NCBI RefSeq assembly: GCF_000383595.1
Contig: NZ_KB911581.1
Location: forward strand, 1,386,506 to 1,450,505
DNA: 64,000 nt
Reading direction: 5' to 3'
From: Streptomyces bottropensis ATCC 25435
GTDB lineage: Bacteria; Actinomycetota; Actinomycetes; Streptomycetales; Streptomycetaceae
In this document: piece by piece, positions 1 to 9,043 of the stretch
Layout of the letters: each line of letters opens with the position of its first letter
Position numbering within the stretch: the stretch's first letter is position 1
Program-made: the position numbers and the translations under genes
Notes under the pieces: generated by a model
Told to the model about the DNA's origin: nothing
Seen by the model: only the letters and a program-made list of their open reading frames with translations
Databases searched by the model: none

Positions 1-836
1 CGCCGCTCCAGCACGGCCTCCAGACCGGCGCACAGGGCGAGCGCCGACTTGCCGGTGCCGGCTCGCCCGCCCATCGACAGGATGCCGACGTCCGGGTCGA
101 GCAGCAGATCCAGCGCGATGCGCTGCTCCGCGCTGCGGCCCTTGATGCCGAACGCCTCCCGATCGCCCCGCACGAGGCGGATGTTGCCGTCGGGCGTCAC
201 CCGGCCCAGTGCCTTGCCGCGCTCCGACTGGATCGTCAGGCCGGTGTGCACGGGCAGGGTGCTCGCCTCGGGGACGTAGATCGATCCTTCCTCGAAGAGG
301 ATGTCGACCTGTTCGCCGGCCAGGGTCAGCTCGGACATCCCGGTCCACCCGGAGGCGTCCGTGATGGCCAGCTCCGCGCGGTACTCCTCGGCGAGGAGAC
401 CCACGGACGATGCCTTGATCCTGAGCGGCAGGTCTTTCGACACCACGGTGACGTCGAAGCCCTCGGCCTGCAGATTGCGGGCGACCGCGAGGATCCGGGA
501 GTCGTTGTCCCCCAGGCGGTAGCCGCTCGGCAGCACACTGGGATCCGAGTGGTTGAGCTCGACCCTGACGGTGCCGCCGAGATCCCCGATCGGGAAGGGG
601 GCGTCGAGGCGGCCGTGCCGGACCCGGAACTCGTCGAGCAGGCGCAGGGCCTGCCGGGCGAAGTAGCCGAGTTCGGGATGGTGCCTCTTGGCCTCCAGCT
701 CCGTCACCACGACGATCGGCAGCACGACTTCGTGCTCGTCGAAGCGGCTCAGGGCGTTCGGGTCGGCCAGCAGGACGCTGGTGTCGAGGACGTAGGTGCG
801 CCGGTCTGGCATACGGCGCTTTGTGCTGGTCACCAC
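1..836 (-). CDS. phoH: PhoH-family ATPase with N-terminal PIN domain (3' end outside window)
   Basis: This is the 5' part of a gene that runs off the left edge. The protein opens with a PIN-type nuclease domain: [12 protein letters not shown] near residue 14 and later Asp/Glu residues ([19 protein letters not shown]) form the usual acidic metal-binding set. A linker is followed by the start of a PhoH P-loop ATPase domain, with Walker A read as [12 protein letters not shown] just before the edge. PIN-PhoH proteins are described as RNA unwinding and cleaving enzymes. The start is uncertain: ATG at 812, or in-frame GTG at 833 or 836. I chose 836 because GAGGGGG lies about 11 nt upstream and the extra residues (VVTSTKRR) look familiar from Streptomyces homologues. 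Confidence 0.9.
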   Translation of the reverse strand, partial: MVTSTKRRMPDRRTYVLDTSVLLADPNALSRFDEHEVVLPIVVVTELEAKRHHPELGYFARQALRLLDEFRVRHGRLDAPFPIGDLGGTVRVELNHSDPSVLPSGYRLGDNDSRILAVARNLQAEGFDVTVVSKDLPLRIKASSVGLLAEEYRAELAITDASGWTGMSELTLAGEQVDILFEEGSIYVPEASTLPVHTGLTIQSERGKALGRVTPDGNIRLVRGDREAFGIKGRSAEQRIALDLLLDPDVGILSMGGRAGTGKSALALCAGLEAVLER

Positions 837-1162
837 GGAAGGACGTACCCCCTCGGATGAGGTCGGGGAGCGACGGGTTCGAACTGGGCCGGTCGACGGC
901 GCCGTTGCACGGGCCGAAAACCGGCCCTCCGCTGCTTCGTCCGTGCTGTGACCGCACGATCGGGCTGGTGCAAAGGGCCTCCCGGGCGGACGGCCCCGAG
1001 CCGCCCGCTGAGATCCGACACCCGTGGTTCGGGTGTCGACCTGACTGGCTTATGCCCTCGAACATGCGCCGCCATGCCAAGCGGTACGACGGCGTCGCGG
1101 TGAACTCCTCGTTACTTCTGTCCCGGACGCGCTGATGCGCACCTCATCCGCAATACGGAGTT
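837..1162. other. Gap between uppS and phoH holding two small hairpins
   Basis: No convincing gene lies in these 326 bases. Two inverted repeats are visible: 911-927 (GGGCCG, loop AAAAC, CGGCCC) and 1017-1037 (GACACCCG, loop TGGTT, CGGGTGTC, a perfect 8-bp stem). Both flanking genes read on the minus strand, so the 1017-1037 hairpin could end or attenuate uppS transcription. No T-tract follows it, so termination is only a possibility. Confidence 0.5.
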
Positions 1163-1936
1163 TCAGCCTCCGAAACGGCGCCCGCGCACGGCGTAGTCGC
1201 GCAGGGCCCGCAGGAAGTCGACCTTCCGGAAGGCCGGCCAGAAGACGTCGCAGAAGTAGTACTCCGAGTGCGCGGTCTGCCAGAGCATGAATCCGGACAG
1301 CCGCTGTTCGCCGCTCGTACGGATCACCAGGTCCGGGTCGGGCTGGTCGACGGTGTAGAGGTGCCTGCCGATCATGTCGATGTCGACGGACTCGGCGAGC
1401 TCCTCTATCGAGGTGCCCTTGTCCTGGGCCTCCAGGAGCATCGAGCGCACCGCGTCGGCGATCTCCTGGCGGCCGCCGTACCCGATCGCGACGTTGACCA
1501 GTATCCCGTCGACGTCCGAGGTGGACTCCTCGGCCTCCTTGAGCGCGCTCTGCATCCCGGGGGACAGCAGATCCAGCGCCCCCACGTGGTGCACCCGCCA
1601 GCGGCCGTCGGCTGCGAGGGAGCGGACGGTGTCCTCGATGATGCCGAGGAGCGGGACCAGCTCTTCCTTCGGGCGGTTGAAATTGTCGGTGGAGAGCAGC
1701 CAGAGGGTGACGACCTTGACGTCCGTCTCGGTGCACCAGCCGAGGAATTCCTCGATCTTGTGGGCGCCGGCCTGGTGGCCCTGCATCGTGGTGGAGCCCG
1801 CCGCCTTCGCCCAGCGCCGGCTGCCGTCCACGATCACGCCGATGTGCTCGGGCACCTGGGCGTGGTCGAGGTGACCCTCGACCCTGCGTGCGTAGACCTT
1901 GACCAACAGGCCGCGCAGTGTGTCGCGCAGGTTCAC
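1163..1936 (-). CDS. uppS: Cis-prenyltransferase (undecaprenyl diphosphate synthase family)
   Basis: This 257-residue enzyme condenses isopentenyl diphosphate units onto an allylic diphosphate to make Z-polyprenyl diphosphates, either the lipid carrier for peptidoglycan or a shorter chain. The family's first motif reads GVIVDGSRRWAK, with catalytic Asp37. The usual Asn after DG is Ser here. The C-terminal signature DLVIRTSGEQRLSGFMLWQ is intact. An upstream in-frame extension exists, but GTG at 1936 has GGAGGGG nine bases before it and begins the familiar MNLRDTLRG sequence. Chain length (C15 or C55) cannot be read from sequence, and Streptomyces usually carries more than one paralogue. An intrinsic terminator lies in the same orientation 170 bases upstream. 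Confidence 0.93.
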   Translation of the reverse strand: MNLRDTLRGLLVKVYARRVEGHLDHAQVPEHIGVIVDGSRRWAKAAGSTTMQGHQAGAHKIEEFLGWCTETDVKVVTLWLLSTDNFNRPKEELVPLLGIIEDTVRSLAADGRWRVHHVGALDLLSPGMQSALKEAEESTSDVDGILVNVAIGYGGRQEIADAVRSMLLEAQDKGTSIEELAESVDIDMIGRHLYTVDQPDPDLVIRTSGEQRLSGFMLWQTAHSEYYFCDVFWPAFRKVDFLRALRDYAVRGRRFGG

Positions 1937-2104
1937 GTGTTCCAGCCCCTCCGGTGCGGTGACGGTCCCCTTGGAGAGCCGAAGCCTACCGGTGCCGGAG
2001 GCCTTGGGAGGTCCGGGGGCGGGGGGCTTGGGGGGCGGCCCGCTGCGGTGTGCGGGGGCGCCGGCCTCCCGCTCGCCGTCCCGGGGGAGCGGTCGTGCGG
2101 GCAG

Positions 2105-2145
2105 AAAAAACGGGCCGGTCCGTGGGGGGGAGACGGACCGGCCCG
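2105..2145 (-). terminator. Strong intrinsic terminator upstream of uppS, minus strand
   Basis: A perfect 13-bp stem (2111-2123 with 2133-2145, arm CGGGCCGGTCCGT) is separated by a nine-base G-rich loop. On the minus strand it is followed directly by six T residues (2110-2105). This is a textbook factor-independent terminator reading towards uppS. No minus-strand gene lies to its right: the next gene, from 2661, reads the other way. It therefore ends a short transcript that begins somewhere in 2146-2660, either an attenuated uppS leader or a small RNA. Confidence 0.85.
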
Positions 2146-2660
2146 AGGGGGGGTTTCCACCATAACCCTTCGTGAGTGATGCTGCGTGCATCGGCGCTCC
2201 ACAACTACTCTCCGGAGCTGGACGACAGCGCGACGGTGAATGCGGAAGCGTTCATTCAGGGTGTGATCGAGGGGTGATCATGGCCGAATTCCGGCGGATT
2301 CGAAGGAGGAAAGGCGAAATCCCTGCGGGAATGTGAGGCTTGCGCGGTGTTGTGCGGCTTCCGGGGAGAAACGGCCCGGCGCCCCCGTACGGGTGAAGCG
2401 CGAGCGGAACGCGCGCTTGACGGTGAAATCCTGGGGTGCACGGCTTCGCGCAGCCCCCTCCACTGCGCGACGCCGTACCGCGCAGCTTTGCTCACGCGAA
2501 TTCCCTTGGTCTGAACCTACGTGAGCGGGGCGGGAGAATCCAAGCCGTGGGCGATAACGATGTGGACACCCGATCGACGCCGCAATCTAGGTCAGGATCT
2601 GACCGCCATCGGGCCTGGCCTCGGTCCCATGACGGCGACGAGCGCTGGGGGTGCCCCCGT
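2146..2660. other. Long intergenic region upstream of uppS and the winged-helix gene
   Basis: No supported protein gene is present. Besides the terminator at 2105-2145, the region contains an inverted repeat at 2237-2258 (TGAATG and CATTCA flanking a further GAATGC-GGAA-GCGTTC palindrome, 2238-2253). Such a palindrome would suit a dimeric regulator. Both divergent genes need a promoter here, but no clear -35/-10 pair could be assigned. Confidence 0.4.
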
Positions 2661-3863
2661 ATGAAGGCCACACGGACCTCGAAGAACGAGCAGGTCACGC
2701 CGGTCAGGTCGGTCACCTGGGAGCAGGCGAGTGCGCGGCGGACGGAGCGGCTGTTCCTGAGGGCGCCCGCGCCGGCCGGTACGCCGGTCGCCGAGGTGGC
2801 GGGGGCGATGCTGGGCGCCCACGCACAGGTGCTGTCGGCGGCCGAGCTGTCGCTCGGGCTGCGCACGGCGGAGAGCACACGGGCGGACGTACGGGCCGCG
2901 CTGTGGGAGGACCGGACGCTGGTGAAGACGTTCGGGCCGCGCGGCACCGTGCATCTGCTGCCCACCGCCGAGCTGCCCCTGTGGACGGCCGCGCTCACCG
3001 CGATCCCGGCCGGAACGAGCCCGTTCGCCCCGGACGTACGGCTCGGCGAGGAGCGGGCCGCGCAGGTCGTGGCCGCGATCGGCGCCGCCCTCGACGGGAC
3101 CACGTTGACCGTCGAGGAGCTGGGCGAGGAGGTCGTCGCGCGCACCGGACCCTGGGCCGGGGACCTCGTCATGCCCGCCTTCCAGGGACTGTGGCCCCGC
3201 TGGCGCCAGGTCCTGCACCGCGCGGGCCAGTCCGGCGCCCTGTGCTTCGCCCCCGACCGCGACCGCCGGGCGACCTACACCCGGCCCCCGCACTTCGCCT
3301 CCCTGCCCTCCCCAAAGGACGGCCTGCCCACGCTCGTACGGCACTGTCTGCGCGCCTACGGCCCCGCCTCCCCTCGCCACTTCGCGCGATGGGCGGCGGC
3401 CCCCGGCGCCTGGTCCGACCGCCTCTTCGCCTCGCTGGCCGCCTCCGGCGAGATCGAGCCGGTCGACTTCGAGGGCGAGCCCGCCTGGGTGGCGGCGGGC
3501 GACACCGGCTTCCCCGAGGACCCCGCCGCTGTCCTGCGGGGCGTACGGCTGCTGCCCTATTTCGACGCGTACGGCATCGCCGCGCAGCCCCGCGAGCGGC
3601 TGTTCCCCGGGGCGGCGTACGAACGGGCCCTCGCGCGCGGACAGGCGGGCAACTACCCGCTGCTGCTGGTGGACGGCGTGGTCGCGGGCGTCTGGCACCA
3701 GCGGCGCCAGGGACGGCGTACGACGGTGACGGTGGAGCCGCTCGGGCGGCTGGACGCGCGGCAGGAGCGGGAGTTGGGGGAGCGGGTCGAGCGGGTGGGC
3801 GAAGTGCTGCAGGCACGGGCCGAGTTGACGATCGGGAAGGTCACGGTCGGACCGCACGCCTGA
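2661..3863 (+). CDS. Winged-helix protein of the AlkZ/YcaQ DNA glycosylase-like family (HTH_42)
   Basis: This 400-residue protein carries family landmarks LVKTFGPRGTVHLLP in the middle and a C-terminal beta region ending VAGVWHQRRQGRRTTVTVEP. HTH_42 proteins include AlkZ, which removes interstrand-crosslinked or alkylated purines, and E. coli YcaQ. In those enzymes the catalytic motif is Q-x-Q or Q-x-D after a Gly. The matching position here reads GAHAQVLSAAE, i.e. H-A-Q. The role is probably base-excision repair of alkylated DNA, but activity is inferred. ATG 2661 was chosen over an upstream in-frame extension because family similarity begins nearby. The gene converges on the methyltransferase gene with nine bases between stops. 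Confidence 0.82.
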   Translation: MKATRTSKNEQVTPVRSVTWEQASARRTERLFLRAPAPAGTPVAEVAGAMLGAHAQVLSAAELSLGLRTAESTRADVRAALWEDRTLVKTFGPRGTVHLLPTAELPLWTAALTAIPAGTSPFAPDVRLGEERAAQVVAAIGAALDGTTLTVEELGEEVVARTGPWAGDLVMPAFQGLWPRWRQVLHRAGQSGALCFAPDRDRRATYTRPPHFASLPSPKDGLPTLVRHCLRAYGPASPRHFARWAAAPGAWSDRLFASLAASGEIEPVDFEGEPAWVAAGDTGFPEDPAAVLRGVRLLPYFDAYGIAAQPRERLFPGAAYERALARGQAGNYPLLLVDGVVAGVWHQRRQGRRTTVTVEPLGRLDARQERELGERVERVGEVLQARAELTIGKVTVGPHA

Positions 3864-3872
3864 GCGGGCGCC

Positions 3873-4676
3873 TCACCCGGCCGGCTTGCGGGCCTCGACG
3901 AGGTGGCGGGCGCTGTGCGCGACGAAGGGACCCTCACGCTCGATCCGCTCGTGCAGGGAGCGCAGTTGCGGGAGGTACGCCTCGACGGTGAAGCCGGGCA
4001 CCATCCAGACGACCTTCTTCAGGAAGTGCACGACCGCGCCGATGTCATGGAACTCCATCCGGAGCCGCTCGGCCCGCAGGTCCACGATCTCCAGCCCGGC
4101 CGCCTCGGCGTCGGCGCGCTCGTCGTCCGGGTGGCGGCCGCGCCGGGTCTCCTCGGTCAGCGGCCCGGTGAAGTGCTCGACCAGCTCGAAGACACTGCTC
4201 GGCCCCACGTGCTGCGCGAAGTACGTGCCACCGGGTTCGAGGACCCGGGCGATCTCCGACCAGGGCGGGCGTACCGGATGCCTGCTGGTGACCAGGTCGA
4301 ACGCCCCGTCCGCGAACGGCAGCGGCGCGCCCTGCTCCACGGCCACCACCACCGCGCCCCGGGGACGCAGCAGCGCGGTGGCCTTGGCGACGTTCGCCGG
4401 CCACCCCTCCGTGGCCACGGTCACCGCCGGGAACCGGGGAGCGGAGGCGAGCACCTCACCGCCCCCGGTGTCGATGTCCAGCGCCGCCGAGGCCCGCCCC
4501 AGCCGCTCACCCATCGCCCGCGCATACCCCCACGACGGCCGGGCCTCCGTGGCCCGCCCCTCGAACCACGAGAAGTCCCATCCGTCGGTGGGCACGGCAT
4601 CGCCTTCGGCGACGAGGTCGTCGAAGGCGCGGGCGGAGAGGGGGGAGTGGGAGGAGTGGGGGGACAGGGAGGCCAT
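3873..4676 (-). CDS. SAM-dependent class I methyltransferase
   Basis: This 267-residue protein has a seven-strand methyltransferase core. The SAM-binding motif I reads ALDIDTGGGEVLAS (about residues 66-79), followed by an acidic loop and the motif AFDLVTSRH, then LEPGGTYFAQHVG. The N-terminal part (GWDFSWFEGRATEARPSW) is typical of small actinobacterial methyltransferases of unknown substrate. The C-terminal region (VHFLKKVVWMVPGF) may shape the acceptor pocket. No partner gene betrays the substrate. There is no good ribosome-binding site before ATG 4676, so the start is moderately sure. Confidence 0.85.
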   Translation of the reverse strand: MASLSPHSSHSPLSARAFDDLVAEGDAVPTDGWDFSWFEGRATEARPSWGYARAMGERLGRASAALDIDTGGGEVLASAPRFPAVTVATEGWPANVAKATALLRPRGAVVVAVEQGAPLPFADGAFDLVTSRHPVRPPWSEIARVLEPGGTYFAQHVGPSSVFELVEHFTGPLTEETRRGRHPDDERADAEAAGLEIVDLRAERLRMEFHDIGAVVHFLKKVVWMVPGFTVEAYLPQLRSLHERIEREGPFVAHSARHLVEARKPAG

Positions 4677-4723
4677 GGGGATGGATTGTGCCGAGGGGGA
4701 GCAGGGGCCGCGACCGATTTTCG

Positions 4724-4765
4724 GCGCCTGAGGGGCGGAGGGCGCGGCCCCTGCCCCTCAGGCGC
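4724..4765. repeat. Hairpin within a Streptomyces-type intergenic repeat
   Basis: A perfect 13-bp inverted repeat (arm GCGCCTGAGGGGC, 4724-4736 with 4753-4765) surrounds a 16-base loop. It is followed by CGCGGGGAACCGCGCGACC, a variant of the repeat seen more fully at 25109-25257. It lies between the ahpD stop and the upstream methyltransferase gene. No T-tract is present, so termination is possible but not shown. Confidence 0.6.
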
Positions 4766-4861
4766 GCGGGGAACCGCGCGACCAGCCACGACCGACCCGC
4801 GGCCGCCCGATCACCGAACCCCCGCATTCCGTAGGCGGCCTCGGGCCACTTCGACCCGCAC

Positions 4862-5395
4862 CTACTCGGAGAGCACCGCCTCCGCCTCCAACGTGACCCC
4901 GACCGCCTCGATCACCGCCGCGATCCGGAACGCCTCCTGCACCGTCTCCCGCCCGACCCCCGCCCGGCGGAGCGCCTGCTCGTGCGAGTCCAGACACGCC
5001 CCGCACGCGTTGACCGCGGACACGGCGAGCGCCCACAACTCGTAGTCGACCCGGTCCACCCCCAGATCGCCGATGACCTTCATCCGCAGCCCCGTCCGCA
5101 GATCGCCGTACGCGTGGTCGGAGAGCAGATGCCGGGTCCGGAAGAAGACGTTGCTCAACGCCATCGTCGCGGCGGCCGACTTCGCCGCCGTGTACGCCTC
5201 GGGCGACAGCCGCGCCCTCGCCTCCGGCGCCAGCTCGCGCAGCACCCGCGCCGAGCGCGAGGCGATCGCCGTGGCCAGCGCGGTCCCCCACAGCCGCTGC
5301 TCCGACAGCTCGGAGTCGCCGAGGACGGCATCCAGGTTCCGCCGCAGATCCTTCGCGTACTCCGGAATCGCGGACCTCAAGGTGTCGAGCGACAT
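4862..5395 (-). CDS. ahpD: Alkyl hydroperoxide reductase subunit D (AhpD)
   Basis: This 177-residue protein of the carboxymuconolactone decarboxylase fold has the thiol-reductase active site CGAC with Cys131 and Cys134, plus His138 four residues on. These match M. tuberculosis AhpD. AhpD recycles the peroxiredoxin AhpC, taking electrons from dihydrolipoamide systems. The start ATG 5395 gives the family N-terminus [17 protein letters not shown]; an in-frame extension upstream is ignored. AhpD normally sits directly after ahpC near oxyR, yet no ahpC gene is present here. Confidence 0.92.
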   Translation of the reverse strand: MSLDTLRSAIPEYAKDLRRNLDAVLGDSELSEQRLWGTALATAIASRSARVLRELAPEARARLSPEAYTAAKSAAATMALSNVFFRTRHLLSDHAYGDLRTGLRMKVIGDLGVDRVDYELWALAVSAVNACGACLDSHEQALRRAGVGRETVQEAFRIAAVIEAVGVTLEAEAVLSE

Positions 5396-5468
5396 GGCGT
5401 CCTCACTCCCGGGCGGGCGGCTGACGGGGTCCAGTGTGGCGGTGCCGCGGGGCCGGCGCGGCACCGGC

Positions 5469-7826
5469 CTACTCCGTACGCAGCCCCTCCGGCCGCATGA
5501 GCCGCACCAGCGGCGGCATGCTCAGGGCCGTGACCAGCAGGACGACGCCCGCGCCGATGCCCGTCATCGACAGCACCCCCGACCAGTCGACGGCCACCGG
5601 GAAGCCCGTCATCTTCAGCAGTACCGCTCCCAGGGCCAGTCCGACCGACGAGGCCAGGACGAGGCCCAGTGTGATCGGGATCGCCGTCTGCCACAGCACG
5701 GACAGACCGAGCGTGCGGCGCCGGGTGCCGAAGGCGACCAGGGCCGACAGCAGCTTCCTGCGTTCGCGCAGCTGCTCCAGCTGGGAGACGAGGAGGCTCG
5801 CGCCGATGAGGACGAGCACGGCGGACGCGCCGACGAGCAGACCGGTGCGGATGTCCGCGAACTGGTCCACCCGCCGGGTCGAGGCCCACTCCCAGGTCCG
5901 GATCAGCGGATCGACCGCGACGGCGGCGTTGCGCACCTCGTCGAGTGCGTTCGGGACCTTGGGGTCGGTGCGGACGTAGACGGTGCTGGAGAGTCCGTCC
6001 GCGGCCTTCGCGGGCAGGGCACCGGGGGTGGCCAGCAGCCCCTCCGCGCCGCTCCGCAGCGGGTCCGACCGCTGGGACACCTGCTTCACGTCGGCCGGCA
6101 GCTTCCAGGCGGTCTCTGCTCCCGGCTCCTCCCCGCTGAAGGACGGGTCGAAGTACAGCGTCTTTCCCGCGACACCGAACTGCGCCACGTCGGCGTCCCT
6201 GAGCCTTTCGGGAGTCTTCAGTACGAAGACGTCACCGTCCCGGCACGAGGAGATCGTGGCGAGTTCGCGCAGCGCGGCGCAGTTGCCGACGGTCACCCCC
6301 ATCCATGCCTCGGGGTCCTTGGCCGTGGCGGAGATCTCCGCGGTGGAGAGCGCGGCGATGGCCTCGGCCCCCTTGGCCCGCTTCAGCTCCTGGGCGGCGA
6401 CGCTCACAGGCAGGTCGTCCGGCAGCGCCAGCTCCATCTGGGTACGGGTGACGTCCTGGCCGGTCGACTCGGTGTACCTGCCCTCGACGCCGGCGAACAG
6501 CATCTGCAGGGCGATCGCGCCGGCCACCGCCACCGCGATGCCGTTGACCATGCGGGCCGCCGATCCGCTGCTCAGCTGGAGCCTGCGGACGGCCAGTTGC
6601 CAGGAGACGCCGCCGGAGCCCAGCCGGGCGACGAACGCCTCGACGATCCACGGCAGCAGCGCGGTGATGCCGAACAGCAGCAGGACGACACCGCCGGTCA
6701 CCATGTACTCGTTGAACTCCCCGTTCCCCGAGCCCTGGCCGATCATCGGGTAGAGCAGGGCGAGACCGCCGAGCGGCGGCAGCAGCCGCCACCAGAGCCT
6801 GCGGCGCGCGGGCCTGGCCGTGCGGACCACACCGAGCGGTTCGATGACGACACCGCGCAGCGCGAACAGGGTGACGAGGACGGCCGCCGCCGGCACCGTG
6901 AACGCCACCAGCAGGGCGAGCGCGGGGGAGGGGTCGAGGTAGCTCGGGAACACACTGACGTCGAACACTTCTATGGAGCCGATGACCTGACGGCCGAGCA
7001 GGAAGAAGCAGGTACCGAAGACCAGCCCCAGCACGGCACCCGAGAGCGCCTCGCCCGCCGCGATCCTCCGCGTCATCCGCCCGTCGGAGCCGACCAGCCG
7101 CAGCGCCGCCAGCCTGCGGTCGCGCCGCTCGCCACCGAACCGTACGGCCGTGGCGATGAAGACGGCGACCGGCATCAGCAGCACCACGAAGACGACCAGC
7201 GTGAGCAGCAGAAGGATCGGGTCCATCTCCTCCTGCGGCTGATCGGTCGTACCGAACCGGTCGATCCGTGCGACCAAAGAGCCGTCGAGCCGCTGCGCGA
7301 GTCCGTCGGCTCCGGCGTAGTAGGCGAGTTCACCCGGGCCGATCAGCCCGCTCTCGCCGATGGTGCCCACCGTCCGGTAGCGCAGCCGGTCGCGCAGGAG
7401 TTCCCCGGCGTCCGACGTCAACAGGTCGGCGAGGGCCGGGGAGACGACCATCTCGCCCGGTGCGGGGAACTTCGCCAGTCCCGGCGGCGGCTGCGCGTCC
7501 GCGCCCTCCTGTTCGAGGAGCCGTCCCCGGATCTCCTGGTGCTGGTACTCGGTGTCGGTGTCGCCGACGAGCAGGGTCCTGTCGGTCGGCTCGGAGTGGG
7601 CGTTGTCCTCCAGATAGCCGATGCCCCGGTCCTGCCGGGCGTCCTCACGGGCTCCCCGGGTCTCCAGGGCGTTCGGTATCGCCGTGGTGAGCAGCAGCAG
7701 CGCCACCCCGAGTCCGACGCCGGCTGCCGTGAGCAGGGCACGCACCCAGCCCTCGCGGCCCCCGGTGAAGGCGAACCGGGCCCCCATGGCCAGGTCCCGG
7801 TACCACTGGCGCACGGTGGCGCTCAT
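5469..7826 (-). CDS. FtsX-type ABC transporter permease (MacB-like, large)
   Basis: This 785-residue integral membrane protein has an N-terminal membrane segment near residues 22-44, an extracytoplasmic stretch, FtsX-type membrane bundles around residues 210-470, a second large external domain, and a C-terminal bundle ([21 protein letters not shown] onward). The architecture matches exporters or lipid/peptide-extruding mechanotransmission permeases rather than importers. Its ATG overlaps the ATPase gene stop as ATGA, so the two are translationally coupled. With the PadR gene upstream it forms a three-gene operon, probably self-protection against membrane-active or antimicrobial compounds. Confidence 0.88.
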   Translation of the reverse strand: MSATVRQWYRDLAMGARFAFTGGREGWVRALLTAAGVGLGVALLLLTTAIPNALETRGAREDARQDRGIGYLEDNAHSEPTDRTLLVGDTDTEYQHQEIRGRLLEQEGADAQPPPGLAKFPAPGEMVVSPALADLLTSDAGELLRDRLRYRTVGTIGESGLIGPGELAYYAGADGLAQRLDGSLVARIDRFGTTDQPQEEMDPILLLLTLVVFVVLLMPVAVFIATAVRFGGERRDRRLAALRLVGSDGRMTRRIAAGEALSGAVLGLVFGTCFFLLGRQVIGSIEVFDVSVFPSYLDPSPALALLVAFTVPAAAVLVTLFALRGVVIEPLGVVRTARPARRRLWWRLLPPLGGLALLYPMIGQGSGNGEFNEYMVTGGVVLLLFGITALLPWIVEAFVARLGSGGVSWQLAVRRLQLSSGSAARMVNGIAVAVAGAIALQMLFAGVEGRYTESTGQDVTRTQMELALPDDLPVSVAAQELKRAKGAEAIAALSTAEISATAKDPEAWMGVTVGNCAALRELATISSCRDGDVFVLKTPERLRDADVAQFGVAGKTLYFDPSFSGEEPGAETAWKLPADVKQVSQRSDPLRSGAEGLLATPGALPAKAADGLSSTVYVRTDPKVPNALDEVRNAAVAVDPLIRTWEWASTRRVDQFADIRTGLLVGASAVLVLIGASLLVSQLEQLRERRKLLSALVAFGTRRRTLGLSVLWQTAIPITLGLVLASSVGLALGAVLLKMTGFPVAVDWSGVLSMTGIGAGVVLLVTALSMPPLVRLMRPEGLRTE

Positions 7827-8509
7827 ACGACGCGCTCCATGTCCCGTGACTTCCCGTCCCGTACGACGATCTCGCGGTCCGAGTACGCGGCCACCCGCGC
7901 CTCGTGCGTGACGAGGACGACGGCGGCGTTGGTCGACCGGGCGGCCTCGGTGAGCAGTTCCATCACGCGCTCGCCGTTGAGCGAGTCGAGCGCGCCGGTG
8001 GGCTCGTCCGCGAACAGCAGCCGGGGATTGGTGACCAGCGCACGCGCCACGGCGACCCGCTGGCCCTGACCGCCGGAGACCTCACCGGGACGCTTGCGGG
8101 CGAGGTCGTCGACCTCCAGGCGCTCCATCCAGCCGAGGGCGGTCCGCTCGGACTCCTTGCGGGAGCCGCCGTTCAGCCGCAGCGGGAGCGCCACGTTCTC
8201 CACGCATGTCAGTTCCGGAACGAGCTGGCCGAACTGGAAGACGAATCCGAACTCGCTGCGCCGCAGCGCGCTGCGTTCGGTGTCGTTCATGGTGGCCATC
8301 TCGCGGCCGTTGTACGTGATCGAGCCCGAGTCGGGCGGCACGATCCCGGCGAGGCAGTGCAGCAGCGTCGACTTGCCGGAGCCGGAGGGGCCCATCACCG
8401 CGACGACCTCGCCGGGGTGGATGGAGAACCCGGCGCCGTCCAGGGCGTTGGTCGGCCCGTACGCCTTGCGCAGATCGGTCGCGACGAGCAGGGAGCCGGC
8501 GGGGGTCAT
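7823..8509 (-). CDS. ABC transporter ATP-binding protein (LolD/MacB type)
   Basis: This 228-residue ATPase has Walker A GPSGSGKST, Q-loop in FQFGQLVPELT, signature VSGGQGQRVAVARAL, Walker B LLFADEPTGALD and the switch His in VLVTHEARVA. DEPTGALD is the hallmark of the LolD/MacB/FtsE class that drives FtsX-type permeases, fitting the gene that follows. Start ATG 8509 overlaps the padR stop (ATGA) and its own stop overlaps the permease start, so all three proteins are translated in a coupled way. Confidence 0.95.
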   Translation of the reverse strand: MTPAGSLLVATDLRKAYGPTNALDGAGFSIHPGEVVAVMGPSGSGKSTLLHCLAGIVPPDSGSITYNGREMATMNDTERSALRRSEFGFVFQFGQLVPELTCVENVALPLRLNGGSRKESERTALGWMERLEVDDLARKRPGEVSGGQGQRVAVARALVTNPRLLFADEPTGALDSLNGERVMELLTEAARSTNAAVVLVTHEARVAAYSDREIVVRDGKSRDMERVV

Positions 8510-9033
8510 CGGCGGACCACCGCCTCGGCCAGTCTGCCCAGTCGGGCGGCGGTCAGCTCCAGCCATCGCAGATCGGCCTCCAGGTGGAACAGGGCGTGGT
8601 CGCAGATCAGTTGATCGGCCAGGTCGCCCTTGCGCTTGCGGTCGGTGAGGATGCGCATCATGCGCAGGTGCTCGGAACGCTGGGTGTCGAGGATGTCGGC
8701 CGCGTTCCGGTCGGTGAGCAGGGCGAGGACGACCTTCGTGTAGAGGGTCGACTGCAGATACGGCTCGGGCTTCTCGGGCGTCGCGAGCCACCGCTGGACA
8801 TCCGTGATGCCCGCCTCGGTGATGGCGTACCGCTTGCGCTCGGGTCCGCCGCCGGGTTCGATGCCGTCGACCTCGACGAGGCCGTTCTTCAGCAGGCGCG
8901 ACATCGTCGAGTAGACCTGGCCGTAGTGCAGCGGCCGGTCGTGACCGAACTTCTCGTCGAAGGCCCGCTTCAGGTCGTAACCGTGTCGGGGCCCGGACTC
9001 CAGGAGTCCCAGGAGAGTGTGACCGATGGACAT
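8506..9033 (-). CDS. PadR-family transcriptional regulator
   Basis: The product is about 175 residues. An N-terminal winged helix (GHTLLGLLESGPRHGYDLKR, then YSTMSRLLKNGLVEV) is followed by the basic wing (KRYAITEAG) and a C-terminal helical dimerisation region rich in Arg, Lys and Leu. PadR proteins usually repress themselves and a linked transporter operon, releasing DNA when a toxic ligand binds. Its first gene position, ATGA coupling to the ATPase gene and the palindromes just upstream all support that model. There is no Shine-Dalgarno before ATG 9033 or the alternative GTG 9039, and a -10-like TATACC lies about 20 bases upstream, so the mRNA may have a very short leader. Confidence 0.92.
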   Translation of the reverse strand: MSIGHTLLGLLESGPRHGYDLKRAFDEKFGHDRPLHYGQVYSTMSRLLKNGLVEVDGIEPGGGPERKRYAITEAGITDVQRWLATPEKPEPYLQSTLYTKVVLALLTDRNAADILDTQRSEHLRMMRILTDRKRKGDLADQLICDHALFHLEADLRWLELTAARLGRLAEAVVRR

Positions 9034-9043
9034 GAGCACGACT

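Noticed and set aside
860..885. GGTTCGAAC resembling a tRNA T-loop near 866
   Set aside because: No matching stem, acceptor arm or anticodon arm could be built on either strand.
5073..8069. A 998-codon open frame on the plus strand across ahpD and the FtsX permease
   Set aside because: It is a shadow frame rich in Gln, Arg, Gly and His with no recognisable motif, while the minus strand encodes convincing AhpD and permease proteins.
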